In this document: positions 1-12,249 of the stretch, piece after piece
Layout of the letters: each line of letters starts with the position of its first letter
Numbering within the stretch: position 1 is the first letter of the stretch
Origin: Bimastos eiseni
Taxonomy: Eukaryota > Annelida > Clitellata > Crassiclitellata > Lumbricidae
Assembly: GCA_959347315.1 (NCBI GenBank)
Contig: OY365809.1
Coordinates: forward strand, 42,105,290-42,169,289
Reading direction: 5' to 3'
DNA: 64,000 nt
Made by a program: the position numbers and the translations under genes
The notes under the pieces: model-generated
Database searches by the model: none
What the model was told of the DNA's origin: nothing
Seen by the model: only the letters and a program-made list of their open reading frames with translations

Positions 1-1580
1 AAAGTTATCTCATCCTTCAGACGGCCATCATAATATATCCTCTGTGCGGTTCCGAAAAGGCGCTTTATAAATAGCGTCGGCGATTCGTAATAAAAATCAA
101 CGTACATTAAGCGTGGGCCATTTCAAAACAGCTACATATTACTGTATTATTACAACCCATTTTATTAAGCTCCTTTAGCCAAATCAATAAATATCAAACC
201 ATGATTCTGAACAACGCTAAGCGAACGATCTTGCTCCAGATTCTATAGAGTGTTGTGGCGAGGAGATGGCCAAATGTTGGAACAAGGATTTGTATATGCA
301 TGCATGAGTGAATGTATATGTACGTACATTCATTCATCCATGCACTGAGAGACATGCACGTGTGATTGCATATGTACGTACATTCATTCATCCATGCACA
401 AAGTTACAACATATGTAAACTTATAAACATGCATTCATACGATGTATGTACAATATATATCTGTATAATTTTGATGCATACGTGTCTATGTTATAATGCA
501 AATAAGCATACATGTAAGTACACGCATGTATCACTGAGTTTAAAATGTTCTCTATAAATGAAGAAACACAAATATGATATTTCTGCGTATGTGTGTGTGC
601 GTGCGAGCGTGTGTGTATATGTATTATTATGTAGGAAAAACGTGTCGATGAATTTGACGTCTAATGACATTTGATAAATTTTACCGTAGGACTAAGGATA
701 ACAATAGTAAGTCAACAGACTGACTGTGAATCGTCGATTACACCCCGAGTCGACAGATCTACCGTTGATAATCAAGGTGATGCAAATTATTCGAAAGCTA
801 CCCAGTGCCACCAATATCTGTGTTGGGTGACCCTTTAATTCATCAGAGCCGCTGTAGATTTATGGATAAAGTTATAAACAGGCAATGCAAGTTGATTAGC
901 AGTAGGGACCCGATCAAAATATTTGCTGGCAATATACAATCACCGGAAATTAGATTAAAAGCGAATGTATTTCATCCAGTCTATGTGCTCAGCTCAGCAC
1001 TCAGAATAGGCTGGTGCCATGCGCTTAACCTTCAAGTGACGCTTTAGAAATTTGGGATTACGATTACGATTACGAATATTACCATGAATAGGGGAGAATA
1101 AAACAAAGTTCTGCTTGTAACAGCGCTCGAAGTATTGTACCAACTCAGGTCAGAGCGGTCATCAAAAATATCATCTGGGTCTGAGTCGACCACGTTGTTG
1201 CTAAGTAGATATCTACATTCTTCTTCATCCAAATAGAAATTCAGTTTTAGGCTGTTACTGTCTCATTTGAGGCCATGATGTTTGATTCCTTGCCATATTT
1301 TAAACATTATTTTCTTTATACGTCAAAGCTAGGGAAGTTTGTATGCGCACGATATACAAAGGCCAGAGTACGTCGTACATCGCCTTGATTGCTACGACAG
1401 TCTGCATACATCGACCATGAGATACTCGTTCACATGATTGCACGTAGGTAGTCGTCAACACATTCCTTAACATGAATTGCCTCTAAAAGTCCGACAATTA
1501 AACTCTGGTACTACAAAAAACTTGAATCCCCAATCAAAAGCAACGTTCGCACGGCAGGCGCCTGCAGCTTCGATTAGTAT
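1..1580. other. No gene recognised
   Basis: AT-rich unique-looking sequence with short TG and TATG stretches around 260-620. Short ORFs on both strands show no domain, no consistent codon pattern and no recognisable motif. I see no RNA gene here. Confidence 0.5.
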
Positions 1581-1656
1581 CCCCAATGTCATTACTGGGT
1601 TGCTTGGTCTGTCGACACGACAGACCAAACAATCCAGTAATGCCTGAAAAGGGGTT
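1581..1656. repeat. Short fold-back hairpin
   Basis: Two 25-base arms, 1590-1614 and 1618-1642, are complementary with two mismatches and are separated by only three bases. Outside them CCCC (about 1581-1584) can pair with GGGG (about 1649-1652) across an internal loop. It could be a tiny fold-back transposon or a transcribed hairpin. I see no promoter and no other sign of a microRNA gene. Confidence 0.5.
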
Positions 1657-2249
1657 TTTGTATTTCCATACTTTGACGCTCTGGCCAGTGCCTTGCGCAG
1701 ATATCAGGTCGACACATGACCAGGGTTACTGTCTAAATCGTCCTTGGCCGTTCGATCTCGAAAAACCCTACCATGCAAAAGGCTCTCAGTTCATTTCTTT
1801 CCAAACCCTAATTTGCAATTCAATTTCCTTCCGTTATTATTTCCTTTGCACAAGCCCTTTATTCCATACACAACGCTACCAGACCTAAACCCTCTGATCT
1901 CCTGTAATTTCTTTTACTCCAAAAACCCTTCTCTGCCAAGATATTTAACTGTCCTGTTACCTGTTAACCAGATTCCATAAGTTTTTATGGGGCAATAATC
2001 TCAAATTCCGGCGCTCGTCTGCTGTGACTGATGGGTTGGGGAATGGGAGAGGTGGTTGTGTGCCACAAATATTCGAGCCTGTCAATAAAGTCTTGGATTC
2101 GGTTTGGACGCAGCGCCACCGAGTGACCGGATGAGACGATTCCAGACGGAACGACCTGCGGCGCTCGTCAAATCGCACGTATTTGTCTAATCAGTAAGCA
2201 AATATTCAGCTACGTCCGTTGGAAATGTCTTCAATGGTGAACGGTCAGG

Positions 2250-3100
2250 ATGTCTGCCCGTCCGACTGGTATGTTTATTTAGTCTGTCTGACTGTTCGCT
2301 TGCCTGTCATCCTATATGTCTGCCTATTTTACACACCTTCTCTTCCACGACAGCTTGTCTTTTATATCTGTGTCCGCTTTGTATATTTACCCAGTTCGTC
2401 GGCCAGTTTGTCTGTCCGTATGTCTGTCTCTCTGTCTATATGTCTGCTAGTCTACATTTTTGTCAGTCTATATGTTTGTCTGTTTATTTGTCTGTCTATA
2501 TGTCGTCTGTCTGTCGTCATGTCTGTCTTTCTTAATATCTGTCTGCCCCGCCTATGTTCCTGTCTCGTTTTGAGGGTGGAGAAGAGGATTGCAATTGGAA
2601 GAGGGAGATTATGAGGAGGTGGATAGCAAGAACGAGGTAAGGGTAAGAGAGAAGAGGAAGGAAGAGATTACATGTATGAGGAGGAGGAAGAGGAGGAAAC
2701 ACAACTGGAATTTGAAAGCGGCGTGCAAGAAAGAGGATGTGATTGGTTGAAAGAAGGTAAAGAGGATGTTGACAGGATGAGGAAGAAAAGACAGAAGATG
2801 AGGCGGAATAAGAGGATGGTGGTAGGAAAGAAACACGCATCTTTAAAATGAATGGACTGCGAAAAGAAATACGATAGGCTCGTGGTCTTCATTATCAAAA
2901 ACAGTAATAATTAACTATGATAATAAATAATAAAAGTAATAATTAGCAATAATGAGCATCAACAACAGCAATTAGCTTAATAGTTGACAATAATAAAAAT
3001 AACAATTAATAATAACAACGAGAAGATTAATTAGCAGAAGAACAGAAAGAACAATACCAAGAATAGCAATAAAAAGAAGACCAATACCACGAGAAGAAAG
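2250..3100. repeat. Degenerate CTGT tract, GA-rich tract and A-rich tract
   Basis: TGTCTGTC-type repeats run to about 2560. A strand-asymmetric GA-rich tract follows to about 2850, then an A-rich AAT/AAC tract. The repeats generate long low-complexity ORFs that are not genes. A second GA-rich tract lies at about 3440-3760. Confidence 0.7.
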
Positions 3101-3959
3101 TGAATGAGTTTAGCAGTGAGTAGGAGGAACAGAGACGGGCATAGTGGAAGAGGGAAGACGTCAATTCAGACGGAGCTCCAGAGGTTGGTTAAGCACTTGG
3201 AAGTACATCAATTGCTTAAGCGACTCACGAAGGCTCTCTTAACGCTGACTCCCAAATGCGGAAATATATCGATGTCTGTCACGTTTGGCTGCAACTCTTT
3301 GCCTCTCTTTGCTTCTGGCTATGTCCCTGTCAATCTCGTTGCCGTTGTTTCTCTTGATTTCGATTCGGTTTATTGTTCTTTGGTCAATACATCAGTAGTC
3401 ACAGCTGCGTTATTTCAAGCTCGTTTGATGCCTTTACACTATTACATGAAGATGTAGAATAGGAGCAAGGACAAGAGTTAGGAAGAAGGGGGATTGAGAG
3501 GAAGAAAAATGGGACTACGAAGCGAAGCAGTGAGGAGGAAGAGGATAGGGAAATAGAGTGAGGCTGAAGGGGAAGAGGAAGAGGAGGAGGATGAAGAAGA
3601 ATAGGGAGGAATAAGAAGAGGATGAGATAGAAACAGGAAGAAGAAGATAAAATGAAAGGAGAAGAAGAAGACATAGAAAAAAGAAAGTAACAATAGGAAG
3701 AACTTGAAGAAGACTTAGAGGAGTGGGAAGAGTGAAGAAGAGTAGAAGGAAATGACAAAGATATGTACAAATATGCACCAAAAGTGCAAATTTAAAGGTG
3801 GTTTCAAGGGACAGTCGTGGATATGATGTGTTAGCTAATTCTGATTTCTTTACTTTGGCACATAAGCCTAACTTGTTTCCCTCTCACCTCACCCTTTTTC
3901 AACGCATTTCCTCTGACTATCTCTCCGTCTCAAATTATACTTGAGACTGAAATATGACG

Positions 3960-5265
3960 CATGCATATCCAAGATATTTGCTCCTATGATAATTATGAAA
4001 CACTGAGAGCCAAGAACTGGAGGAAGTTCTCGTCTGCCTCCGGAAAGATAACTATTAGTTTCGCTATATTATTACATATCTATTTGCATATATTTGCTTG
4101 TAATCAACACAGACTATGCATAAATTAGAGTATGTCTTCTCCAAGTAGAATCGAGAAAGAAGATCAGCTACCCTTAATGCACAACGTTTTCAGACGCTGA
4201 TGCCAGGATATCTTTTTATTTCCAATTAAATACAGCAATCTCCAAATCTTTCAATGCCATGCCATCATATTTGTGACGCGCGACGCTCGGGACGATGGCG
4301 CTATATAAAAGTCATCGATCGACAGCAGAAGCGTAGGAGGACTACGGCTGAGAATGTCTACCTGACACATGAGATGGGAGACATCAATGGGCTTCGCCTG
4401 AAGCAGAAGGCCTCAATATAGAAACCAAGGAATATGCAAATATCAACGGAGGGTCAAGCAGCGAAACCCGACACCTCGAGGCGGACGCCTACCCCTTCCA
4501 TCTCTACGACCCACAGACAAGAAACTCGTGAATCAGTTGAAGATTTGGCCTGGACCGGCTGGTTGACACGGATCATGAATAGGGGACAATTCCGATACGA
4601 ACGGCGCAATCTGTTAGGCGGTATAACTGTAGTAATGGAATTCAATGACGCTAATAAGGCTCAGCCTTATTACATAACCGCCGCTAGTCTAACAGTAACT
4701 GGACGCCCCTAGGAATCTGACGTTACACTAGGGACGCCAATACCCGACCAACCAGGGTCTAGTAATGGTTTCTGGAGGTGACCTGTCGTCCAATAGAGAT
4801 ACGAGTTTTGCGTCTGGGATGGCGAAGGAAATCGCCTCTAGAAGGATTCATATAGCGTAGCAAGCAAAGGAACGGGGACTTGTTTTCGGAACTGAGGAAG
4901 ACGCTAGGTCGTTCTGACGATAACAGTAATCAACGTAGTTTGGAATCCCGTCTCCAACGTAAACCAGGGAAACATTTCAAAAGGACACTAATAACTCCAG
5001 TAAGTGTAGATAGGATGAGTGGTGTGTATATGTTTAATTAAATATACATATTAAAACCATCAAGTGTGTCGTGTTGCTGAGCCTGGTGATAGAGGAAAGA
5101 ACCAGCGGGTACTCTCGTCATCAAGAAGAAGGAGTGGCGAGTGTGAAACCCGCGACAATATTCTTCTATGCAAGATATTAAAATAATGAAACACCGAGAG
5201 TCAGGAAATAGAAAAGTTCTCACCTGCCTCCGGGAAGATAATAGTTGGTCTCGTTTGTTCTGGAT
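3960..5265. repeat. Pair of diverged direct repeats about 1.19 kb apart
   Basis: A segment at about 3990-4064 (CAAGATATT, then ATGAAACAC, then TCTGCCTCCGGAAAGATAA) recurs at about 5170-5254 in the same orientation with scattered changes. The interval has short ORFs without recognisable domains. The pair could be remnants of LTRs, two insertions of one family, or an old tandem duplication. The copies are too short and diverged to choose. Confidence 0.45.
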
Positions 5266-5269
5266 ATGA

Positions 5270-7255
5270 AAGGTGGTGGGTGCCCTACGGTTTATAAAGA
5301 TCCCTCAATCCCTCTCATCTCCACGTAATTTTCGCCTTTGATTAGCTGTATCATCGTCAGCCTCTCGGAAGCTCTAACGAGGCTGATTGCTTCAGGCTCA
5401 CACGATAGATGCCTGTTTCAAGGGAAGAGTCAAGAATACGAGCCCAGGTTTTAGAGATGAAGTCCATCGTGTTAGCACAACTTGACTGCGCCTTGACCCT
5501 GAAACGACCCTCACTTTGAATTTCGCAAATTATGGTCAGTCCTTCAAACCGCCGTTCAACTACCATCATTTGGCGAATTCTCGGTTCTCCTCCGATGCTC
5601 AACGACGGTTATCAGCTTCCGACTTTTCCCTTAATATCACCCCACAGGTTTCCATCCTCAACTAGAGTCCCAATTTGTGACGAATTAATACCTTAACCCA
5701 TTCAATCTACCCCAACCAGGCTTTCAGTCATTAACGAAGCACACCTTAGCAACCCTTCTCATTGGTCTGTCCACTCTCATTAGTATCTCCGACAACCGGT
5801 AACGGATTTTTATTTGAAATCGCCTGGACAACCCCTCTAACATGACGCAGCGACCGTGAATAAACGGGTTTCGCGCGCTCAGCTTTACATGTAGATTAGA
5901 GCTTTAAAATTTTTGGAGAAACATTAAGTTTATTTTACGACGAGGATTACGTTGCCTCAGTCATTCGAATCGCATTAAACAACTTACGGTCCAATCTCAA
6001 CTATCTTGTTCCCCGTGCTTCTAATCCCAACGACGATTCTGAGGGCTTCCCTTGAAAGGGCTTCATACCACTGTACGTTTTCTATTAACCAACATCTGAT
6101 AGGAGAAGACGACGTGCTTAATATCGTTCAGCTGAGAGCCGTAACGCAGAGCGATTGATCCCACGAAACGAATGAAAGCGCAATAAAGAACCAAAGAAGG
6201 TGCGTTGAAATCGACATAAAATTCAGAGCGTCGAACTTGCTGGTTATTGGTATGAAAAACGTGTTTGTGAGTTTTTGAAGACTCTTTTATTCTATGAGAG
6301 CGACATTCTCTTTTGACCGATTGCGTTTGGAAAGCGATTACAAGTAGACCTATTCGGATATGGCAGGCAACACGGAAGGGTGTGAAAACCTGTCTTGCAC
6401 AATGAATGAGGAATAAATCTAAGCTCGGTCAGCTTTATGAAAGGGTGATTTGACAGACCTGGCAGAATCCGCCTATAGCTCGATATTTAGAGCCGACCGT
6501 TTAAACTTTTATAATGATGGATAATTGAGTTAGACGTTTTAACTTATATTTTACTAATACTTGGCATGGAAGAACTAGACATTTGTGATAGAATTTAGCT
6601 TAAATTTAGTAGGTCTCTAGGAGTCTAGGATAACATGAAATCAGACGTTTACTCTTGGATTTTGCATTTATCATTCTGGAGTATATTTCGGTTTCAGATG
6701 CCAGTCTCTTGAACATTGAATTAAATTAACAATGCTTTGTTGGGCAAATTATACACTTATCAGTAACTGATTTGCAGGAATTTTCTCGTAAAGCGAATAG
6801 CTGAATTTTTTTATGAAAGTCAGTGATTTTTACGTTCTTTTAAAATAACCATTTATTTCAGTGATTGGAAAATTTGATCAATTGTTCTGGTATTCTTCCA
6901 TGTTATGCCGCCCTCCACATTCCAATATCATGCAATATGCTGTCAAATGCTTGTCTAAAGTCTATAAAATTGCCGAAGACTTTCTGGCTGTGCTCAATGC
7001 TTTTCTAAAGTATCTGCCTTACTGTGAATAGTTGATGGATTGTGATTCTTCGTGGCCTGACCCCGAAAGATTGATAAAATAATATTGGCTGCGTTAGAAA
7101 TAAGAGAGGAAAGCCTGCCATCTCCTACTACAGGCTCGACTTGACAAGAAGTGAGACGGTAAAATGTTATATCTTCGTACGCTACTCGTTCTGTGACATT
7201 TGAATTAAGTAATAATAATTTTAATAAATATTCCTTCTTTGCTTCATTGCCAGTA
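5270..7255. other. No gene recognised
   Basis: Moderately AT-rich sequence without long ORFs, with no tRNA-like box pair and no clear repeat. An 81-codon minus-strand ORF near 5357-5602 has ordinary amino acid composition but nothing I recognise. Confidence 0.45.
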
Positions 7256-7260
7256 AAATC

Positions 7261-8026
7261 GGGAACAGGACATTATTGCCCCACCAGACATTATTCCCCC
7301 GACAGTACCCTCCGGACATTTCTTCGCCTAGGACAGTACCCTTCGGATATTATACCCCAGACATTACCTTCCAATAGCTTGAACTGTGCTTTAAAAAATT
7401 GAGCTAAAAGATTTATTACCAAATTAATATTAATTAACAAATTAATTTTTTTAAATGATTTAATGTTAATAGCTATCGTTGGACTGGGCCTTAAAACATA
7501 TTTAAGGTGAAAGATTAATTAACAAATAAAATGTAATAAAGAATAAATTACAAATTAATTAACAAGCATGATTTATATTTGAATGTTTGTTAAAAACTCT
7601 TTGATCACTGCACAGATTGCGTATACAAGACATCGTTTGAAAACGTTTTAAATATCGCTATGTTTCCATAGCGCAAACATGGATAAAGTGGAAAGCGTTC
7701 ACGGAAAAACAAAGGTTATGCATAGAAGATATGTGTAAGTTAAAAAAATAAAGTTTTGGCAAATATCATTCTAAGCTATGAACGGTACAAGCACGAGTGA
7801 ATGTAAAGCAAAAATAAAAGTTAAAGATGATGTGAAAGGCTCAATTAATACCAGAAAATTTATATTTTAATAAATTTCTAATAAATTCCGATTTATTGAT
7901 ATCATAAACATTGCACATTAATCATGTAATGAAGTGCTGGGGTAATGTCCGGGGTACTGTCCTAAGTGGGTAATGTCTGGGGGTAATGTCCGGGGGTTAT
8001 GTCTGAGGCGTGTAATGTTCTAGACC
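7261..8026. mobile_element. Fold-back DNA transposon with internally repeated inverted arms
   Basis: The left arm (about 7261-7372) consists of units like GGACATTATTCCCCC and GGACAGTACCC. The right arm (about 7938-8026) carries the reverse complement, e.g. GGGTAATGTCTGGGGGTAATG. Both arms hold several diverged copies of a roughly 14-base unit around GACATTACCCC. The AT-rich core of about 560 bp (many TTAATTAAC) has no coding capacity. This layout fits a non-autonomous fold-back transposon whose termini are transposase-binding arrays. I could not define a target duplication and do not assign a superfamily. Confidence 0.7.
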
Positions 8027-8049
8027 CGCGAAATCACGTTACCGATGAC

Positions 8050-10080
8050 ACTTTATGCATGCGCATAAGTCCTCCAATCAGACGGCTGGAAACAGTTTCA
8101 TCTATGAAGTCAATCGGGGTCGATTAGAGTCAACTTTCGACCTATGATATCGCTGACATGACTGTGTTGTGCAGACAATATCTTCCTCTATCATAGACAA
8201 GGGATAATGCCTACATTGTAATAAGGCACTTACCCACTAATTAGCAGTATTATGCTGGTCCAGCGCGGCAGACCTGTGACAGCTCTAGCGATCTTGACCG
8301 CGGCATAGTTTTCACGAGCCATAAACAAAGCACGTGATGAGGATAGTAAAATATGATTGGTTCGTGTTAAGGCTTCGTTCAGAACGTCATATTTCAGCCT
8401 CCTGTTCGTCTCGACTGCTTAGAGTAATCTCAGGATTTATATAGCGCATCTATAATACGGTACATAAAGGCATAGATCGATAGAGACGTGGGCTACAAAA
8501 ATACATAAATCGATCTCGGATTCCAGATATTATGCGCTCACAACGTAGGTTTATATACATATATATGCAGGATTAGTAATGCCATTATTATGGAAAACTC
8601 AGCCACTATTCGTACTCTAGCAGTTCCAGTCCCAAGCAGAGATATAGGAGGATAGTGACGCTAATGATCTTTGTAATCACAAAGCGTTGTTAGAGTGCAA
8701 CTACCGCCAATTGGAAAGAATGATTATCTAATAAAAAAAAAGAAAATTATGTTCGATGTGATGAAGAAAAGCTTGGTGATGGTGATCAATACAGTATTAA
8801 GTATATTGATCGATTGGTTAATTGATTGATTGACTGATTTATTAACAAACTGACTGATTGATTGATAGATTGATTGACGGACTGACTGACCTACTGACTG
8901 ACCAATTGTTTGATTGATTGATTATTGATTGATTGATTTACTAACTCACTGACTGACTCACTGACTGATGACTGACTGACTGATTGGCTGACTCACTGAC
9001 GGATTGGATTGACTGATTGATTGATTGACTAGACAAGGAAAACACTATTTTAGTTAGACTACAATCACTGTGCTCATTTGAGCCGAGTTGGCTGGAGGGG
9101 AGGTCTATATGTAGAAAGAAGATGTAGAAGAAGCTGAACCGTGCACTCAGATGCTTGAGCCAGCCTGCGTGAAATCCCTGGAGCCCAACGTTTTTTTGTG
9201 CGGGGATATAGTTACGTTGACGGAGTGCAGTGTTTGGCCGGCAGGAGACGTAAGCAAAAACTGGAGATCAGCTGTTGATTCAGTCTGAACTACAGATCAG
9301 GTCTACACGCAAAGGCAGATGCTAGGCAAGAATCAGCAGAAAGAAGGCATCTTCTTCATCTTCATTTTATTAAGCATGAAAAACAGATATATTTCTTCGA
9401 AACACCAACTGAAGTTGATGCAACAGTAACAGTCTGTAGCGATATGGATGCAAGATGTTCAATCTCAATAACTATATATTCCACTATTTCAGGTTTCTAA
9501 ATACATTATAGAATTATGCATTTTATCGCACGGCTACACACTGACAACTTTATTTGCGCTTCTCGCTGTCAGCATCAATTTCCGATCACGGCCGAAGTAA
9601 AATAAATGGTATCCGTGATCGCAGGTCACTGCGCAGAATTTTGGCCGGAAAGTCGACAACTATTCCAGCAACAATTATAAATCTTCAATTGCTGTGTCTA
9701 GAATACTTATTTTAGTTATTCGTTATTTTGCACTCGGGTCGAACAGACCCATCAGGAATGAATTATTAGGCCTCAAGGATGTACACCTTTTGACGCACGA
9801 ATATAATATAGGCCTACACGGAACTGGAAAACTGGCTATACTGCTTATTCTTCCTTTTCGTCTACCTCCTCCTCTTCCTACTCCTCATTCCCTCCTCCTT
9901 CCTCCGATCTCCTCTTCTTCCTCCTGCTTCTCCTTCTGCTCCTGCCCCTTCTGCTATGAGTACGAGTATACGCACGGGTACTGGTCGGGTAGAAATTATT
10001 GAGTACTGGTCGGGTACGGGTGCGGCCAGCGGTCCTGCGTTACGGGTACGGGTCGGGTAGCAAAAACGCTATACCCGCAG
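8050..10080. other. No gene; LINE-end motif, degenerate TGAT/TGAC tract and CT-rich tract
   Basis: A copy of the TTTATATAGCGC LINE-end motif sits at 8434-8446. A degenerate TGAT/TGAC tetranucleotide tract occupies about 8805-9040, and a CT-rich tract about 9845-9955. No ORF with recognisable content is present. Confidence 0.5.
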
Positions 10081-10087
10081 ATTTTTA

Positions 10088-10630
10088 GTATGTATGTGTG
10101 TATGTATGTATGTATGTATGTATGTTTGTATGTATGTATGTTTGTATGTATGTATGTGTGTTTGTATGTATGTATGTATGCATGTATGTATGTATGTATG
10201 TTTGTATGTATGTATGTATTTTTGTATGTATGTTTGTATGTATGTATGTATGTATGTATGTATTGCATGTATGTATTGCATGTATGTATGTATGTTCTAT
10301 GCTTGTGTGCATGCATGTATCTTTGTATCTCTGTATTCATATACTAAAGAATGTGGCTGCATATATTGTCAAATCGGAAACCGCATATACTTTCAGAGCT
10401 CCATCCATTCATCTTGTTGATATCTATACATTTGCAGATAGATGCGTCTTCTCTACACATGCTCGCATTCATACAAAATTCCATATACAATTATACATAA
10501 TTATATACATTCTGATCATGCAAAATGCGAACATTGTATAGACGCATCTGAACGTATTGGACGACAAATGTTGCGTTTGATATTCGATGATAAAATCGGG
10601 CTATGGCGCACACCAACACAAGGCTACATA

Positions 10631-10678
<48 letters not shown>

Positions 10679-10769
10679 ACCACCACATGCACCCACACAC
10701 ACACACACACACACCACCACATGCACCCACACAAACCCATACATATATATACACGTATTTTTATTTTTA

Positions 10770-10806
<37 letters not shown>
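10088..10806. repeat. Microsatellite cluster: TATG, CA and TA repeats
   Basis: A (TATG)n tract covers about 10088-10295, a CA tract with CACCACATG interruptions about 10634-10735, and a TA tract about 10774-10806. The Tyr/Met/Cys- or Thr/His-rich translations come entirely from the repeats. Confidence 0.9.
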
Positions 10807-10809
<3 letters not shown>

Positions 10810-10989
10810 CCATTATAAATTTATTGCTATAATTCCGCTAGAGACTTAGCGTGTAAACCGTACTGTTATCACGGCAACGCTTTTTCCTTCTCTCGTTCAC
10901 TTGTAATCATTATCTAGCGCCGGCTTCCTTTTCACCCAATCCGCCTTCTCCCTTGCTCCTCCCATCCTCGTTCTTCGGTTCCCTAGGGC

Positions 10990-11950
10990 GTCGTTAAAGG
11001 CTCATTTATATAGCGCATGGTTAATTTTCCTTCCCGTCTCCCGTGCTCTGCCAGTTCTCGGTCGGTGGCAAGCAGCAGTGGTGGCTGTAGGCTGACACCC
11101 CTCCCTACTTCGCAAGGTCGGTCGGGTGCGTTTTCGTCCGCACGTATTGCCTTCTGGGTTAAAAATGTCGGTCTGAGTTTTGGGTTATGACGCTATAAAG
11201 TGGTCCAATTCAAGTCTTATGTCATCATTGGTCGCAAAACTATATGGCAGTTTTGTGGAGGTTTTCCCAGACATGCATCTGTAATACTTGCGTGTTTTAT
11301 ATATGTATATACATTACATAATACATATATACATAATATAAGATGTACATATATACCTTACATATATATACATGTACATGTATACATGTGTGTATATTAT
11401 ATGGATGAATATATGCGTAGGTGGTATGTAATTTGCTCTGTATCTTAATATGTTTATTTGTGTGGGCTTTCGTGCTTGTGACTTTTTCTAGCGTGTTGTT
11501 GGCCTGACGCCGTGATAGATTCATAGCAAGACACTTCAGTATGTGATCACTATCGTAAAAACGCTACTCTGAAGCTGAGTGCAGGGCACCAGCTTATTTA
11601 CGAGCGCTGCGTAGTATCAGAGTTCCTGCCGTTGGATGGAGATCCCATATCGGCCCGAGTCCGGTTGCCAGAGGGACCGTGAAGCAGGATGAGGAAGAGA
11701 GAGGATGCCTAGAAGGCAGACTTTCGGACGCCCCCTACATCCTTGAAGCCGTCTGCCAAAGAGGTGGAGGCGAAGGGCCCAAACGTCCAAGGGCTCTTCG
11801 ATTTTTGGAGCCTTGTCTTAACCTGATATCAACTTATGAAAAATATTAGAATCCGCCATATATAGAAAGTTAATGATTAATGTCTTTTTAAATATAATAT
11901 TTCTGTCACTTAACGATGATCTGTAAAACATCAATCATCTGAATTTAGCT
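10990..11950. other. LINE-end motif, TATG-like tract, otherwise no gene
   Basis: CTCATTTATATAGCGCATGG at about 10999-11018 is another copy of the recurrent LINE 3'-end motif, in minus-strand orientation. About 11290-11410 is rich in TATACATA. The rest is unique-looking and shows no coding signal. Confidence 0.45.
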
Positions 11951-11999
11951 GATCATTGTTTGCTGTAGAACACGCCCACTTTGTGTAATGAGACAATGG

Positions 12000-12242
12000 A
12001 CGGGTGGCTGGCTAGATGGATGGATGAATGGATGGATGGATGGAAGGATGGATGAATGGATGACTGAATTGATGGTTGGATAGATGGCTGGCTGGCTGGA
12101 TGGATGGAAGGATGGATGGATGGATGGATGGATGGATGGATGGATGGATGGATGGATGGATGGATGGATGGATGGATGGATGGATGGATGGATGGATGGA
12201 TGGCGGGATGGATGGATGGATGGATGGATGGATGGATGGATG
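12000..12242. repeat. GGAT tetranucleotide tract
   Basis: A nearly pure (GGAT)n array runs from about 12100 to 12242, preceded by a more degenerate section with GGCT and GAAT variants. The Pro-Ser-Ile-His or Trp-Met-Asp-Gly translations are artefacts of the repeat. Confidence 0.92.
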
Positions 12243-12249
12243 TTGCAAC

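Noticed and set aside
8805..9040. CRISPR-like array of short repeats
   Set aside because: The TGAT/TGAC units are contiguous and degenerate with no spacers, and the context is eukaryotic.
10090..10541. Cys-Met-Tyr-Val and His-Thr-Tyr-Ile repeat proteins
   Set aside because: They are encoded by the TATG tetranucleotide array in several frames on both strands; the same applies at 23.9-24.1 and 46.5-46.7 kb.
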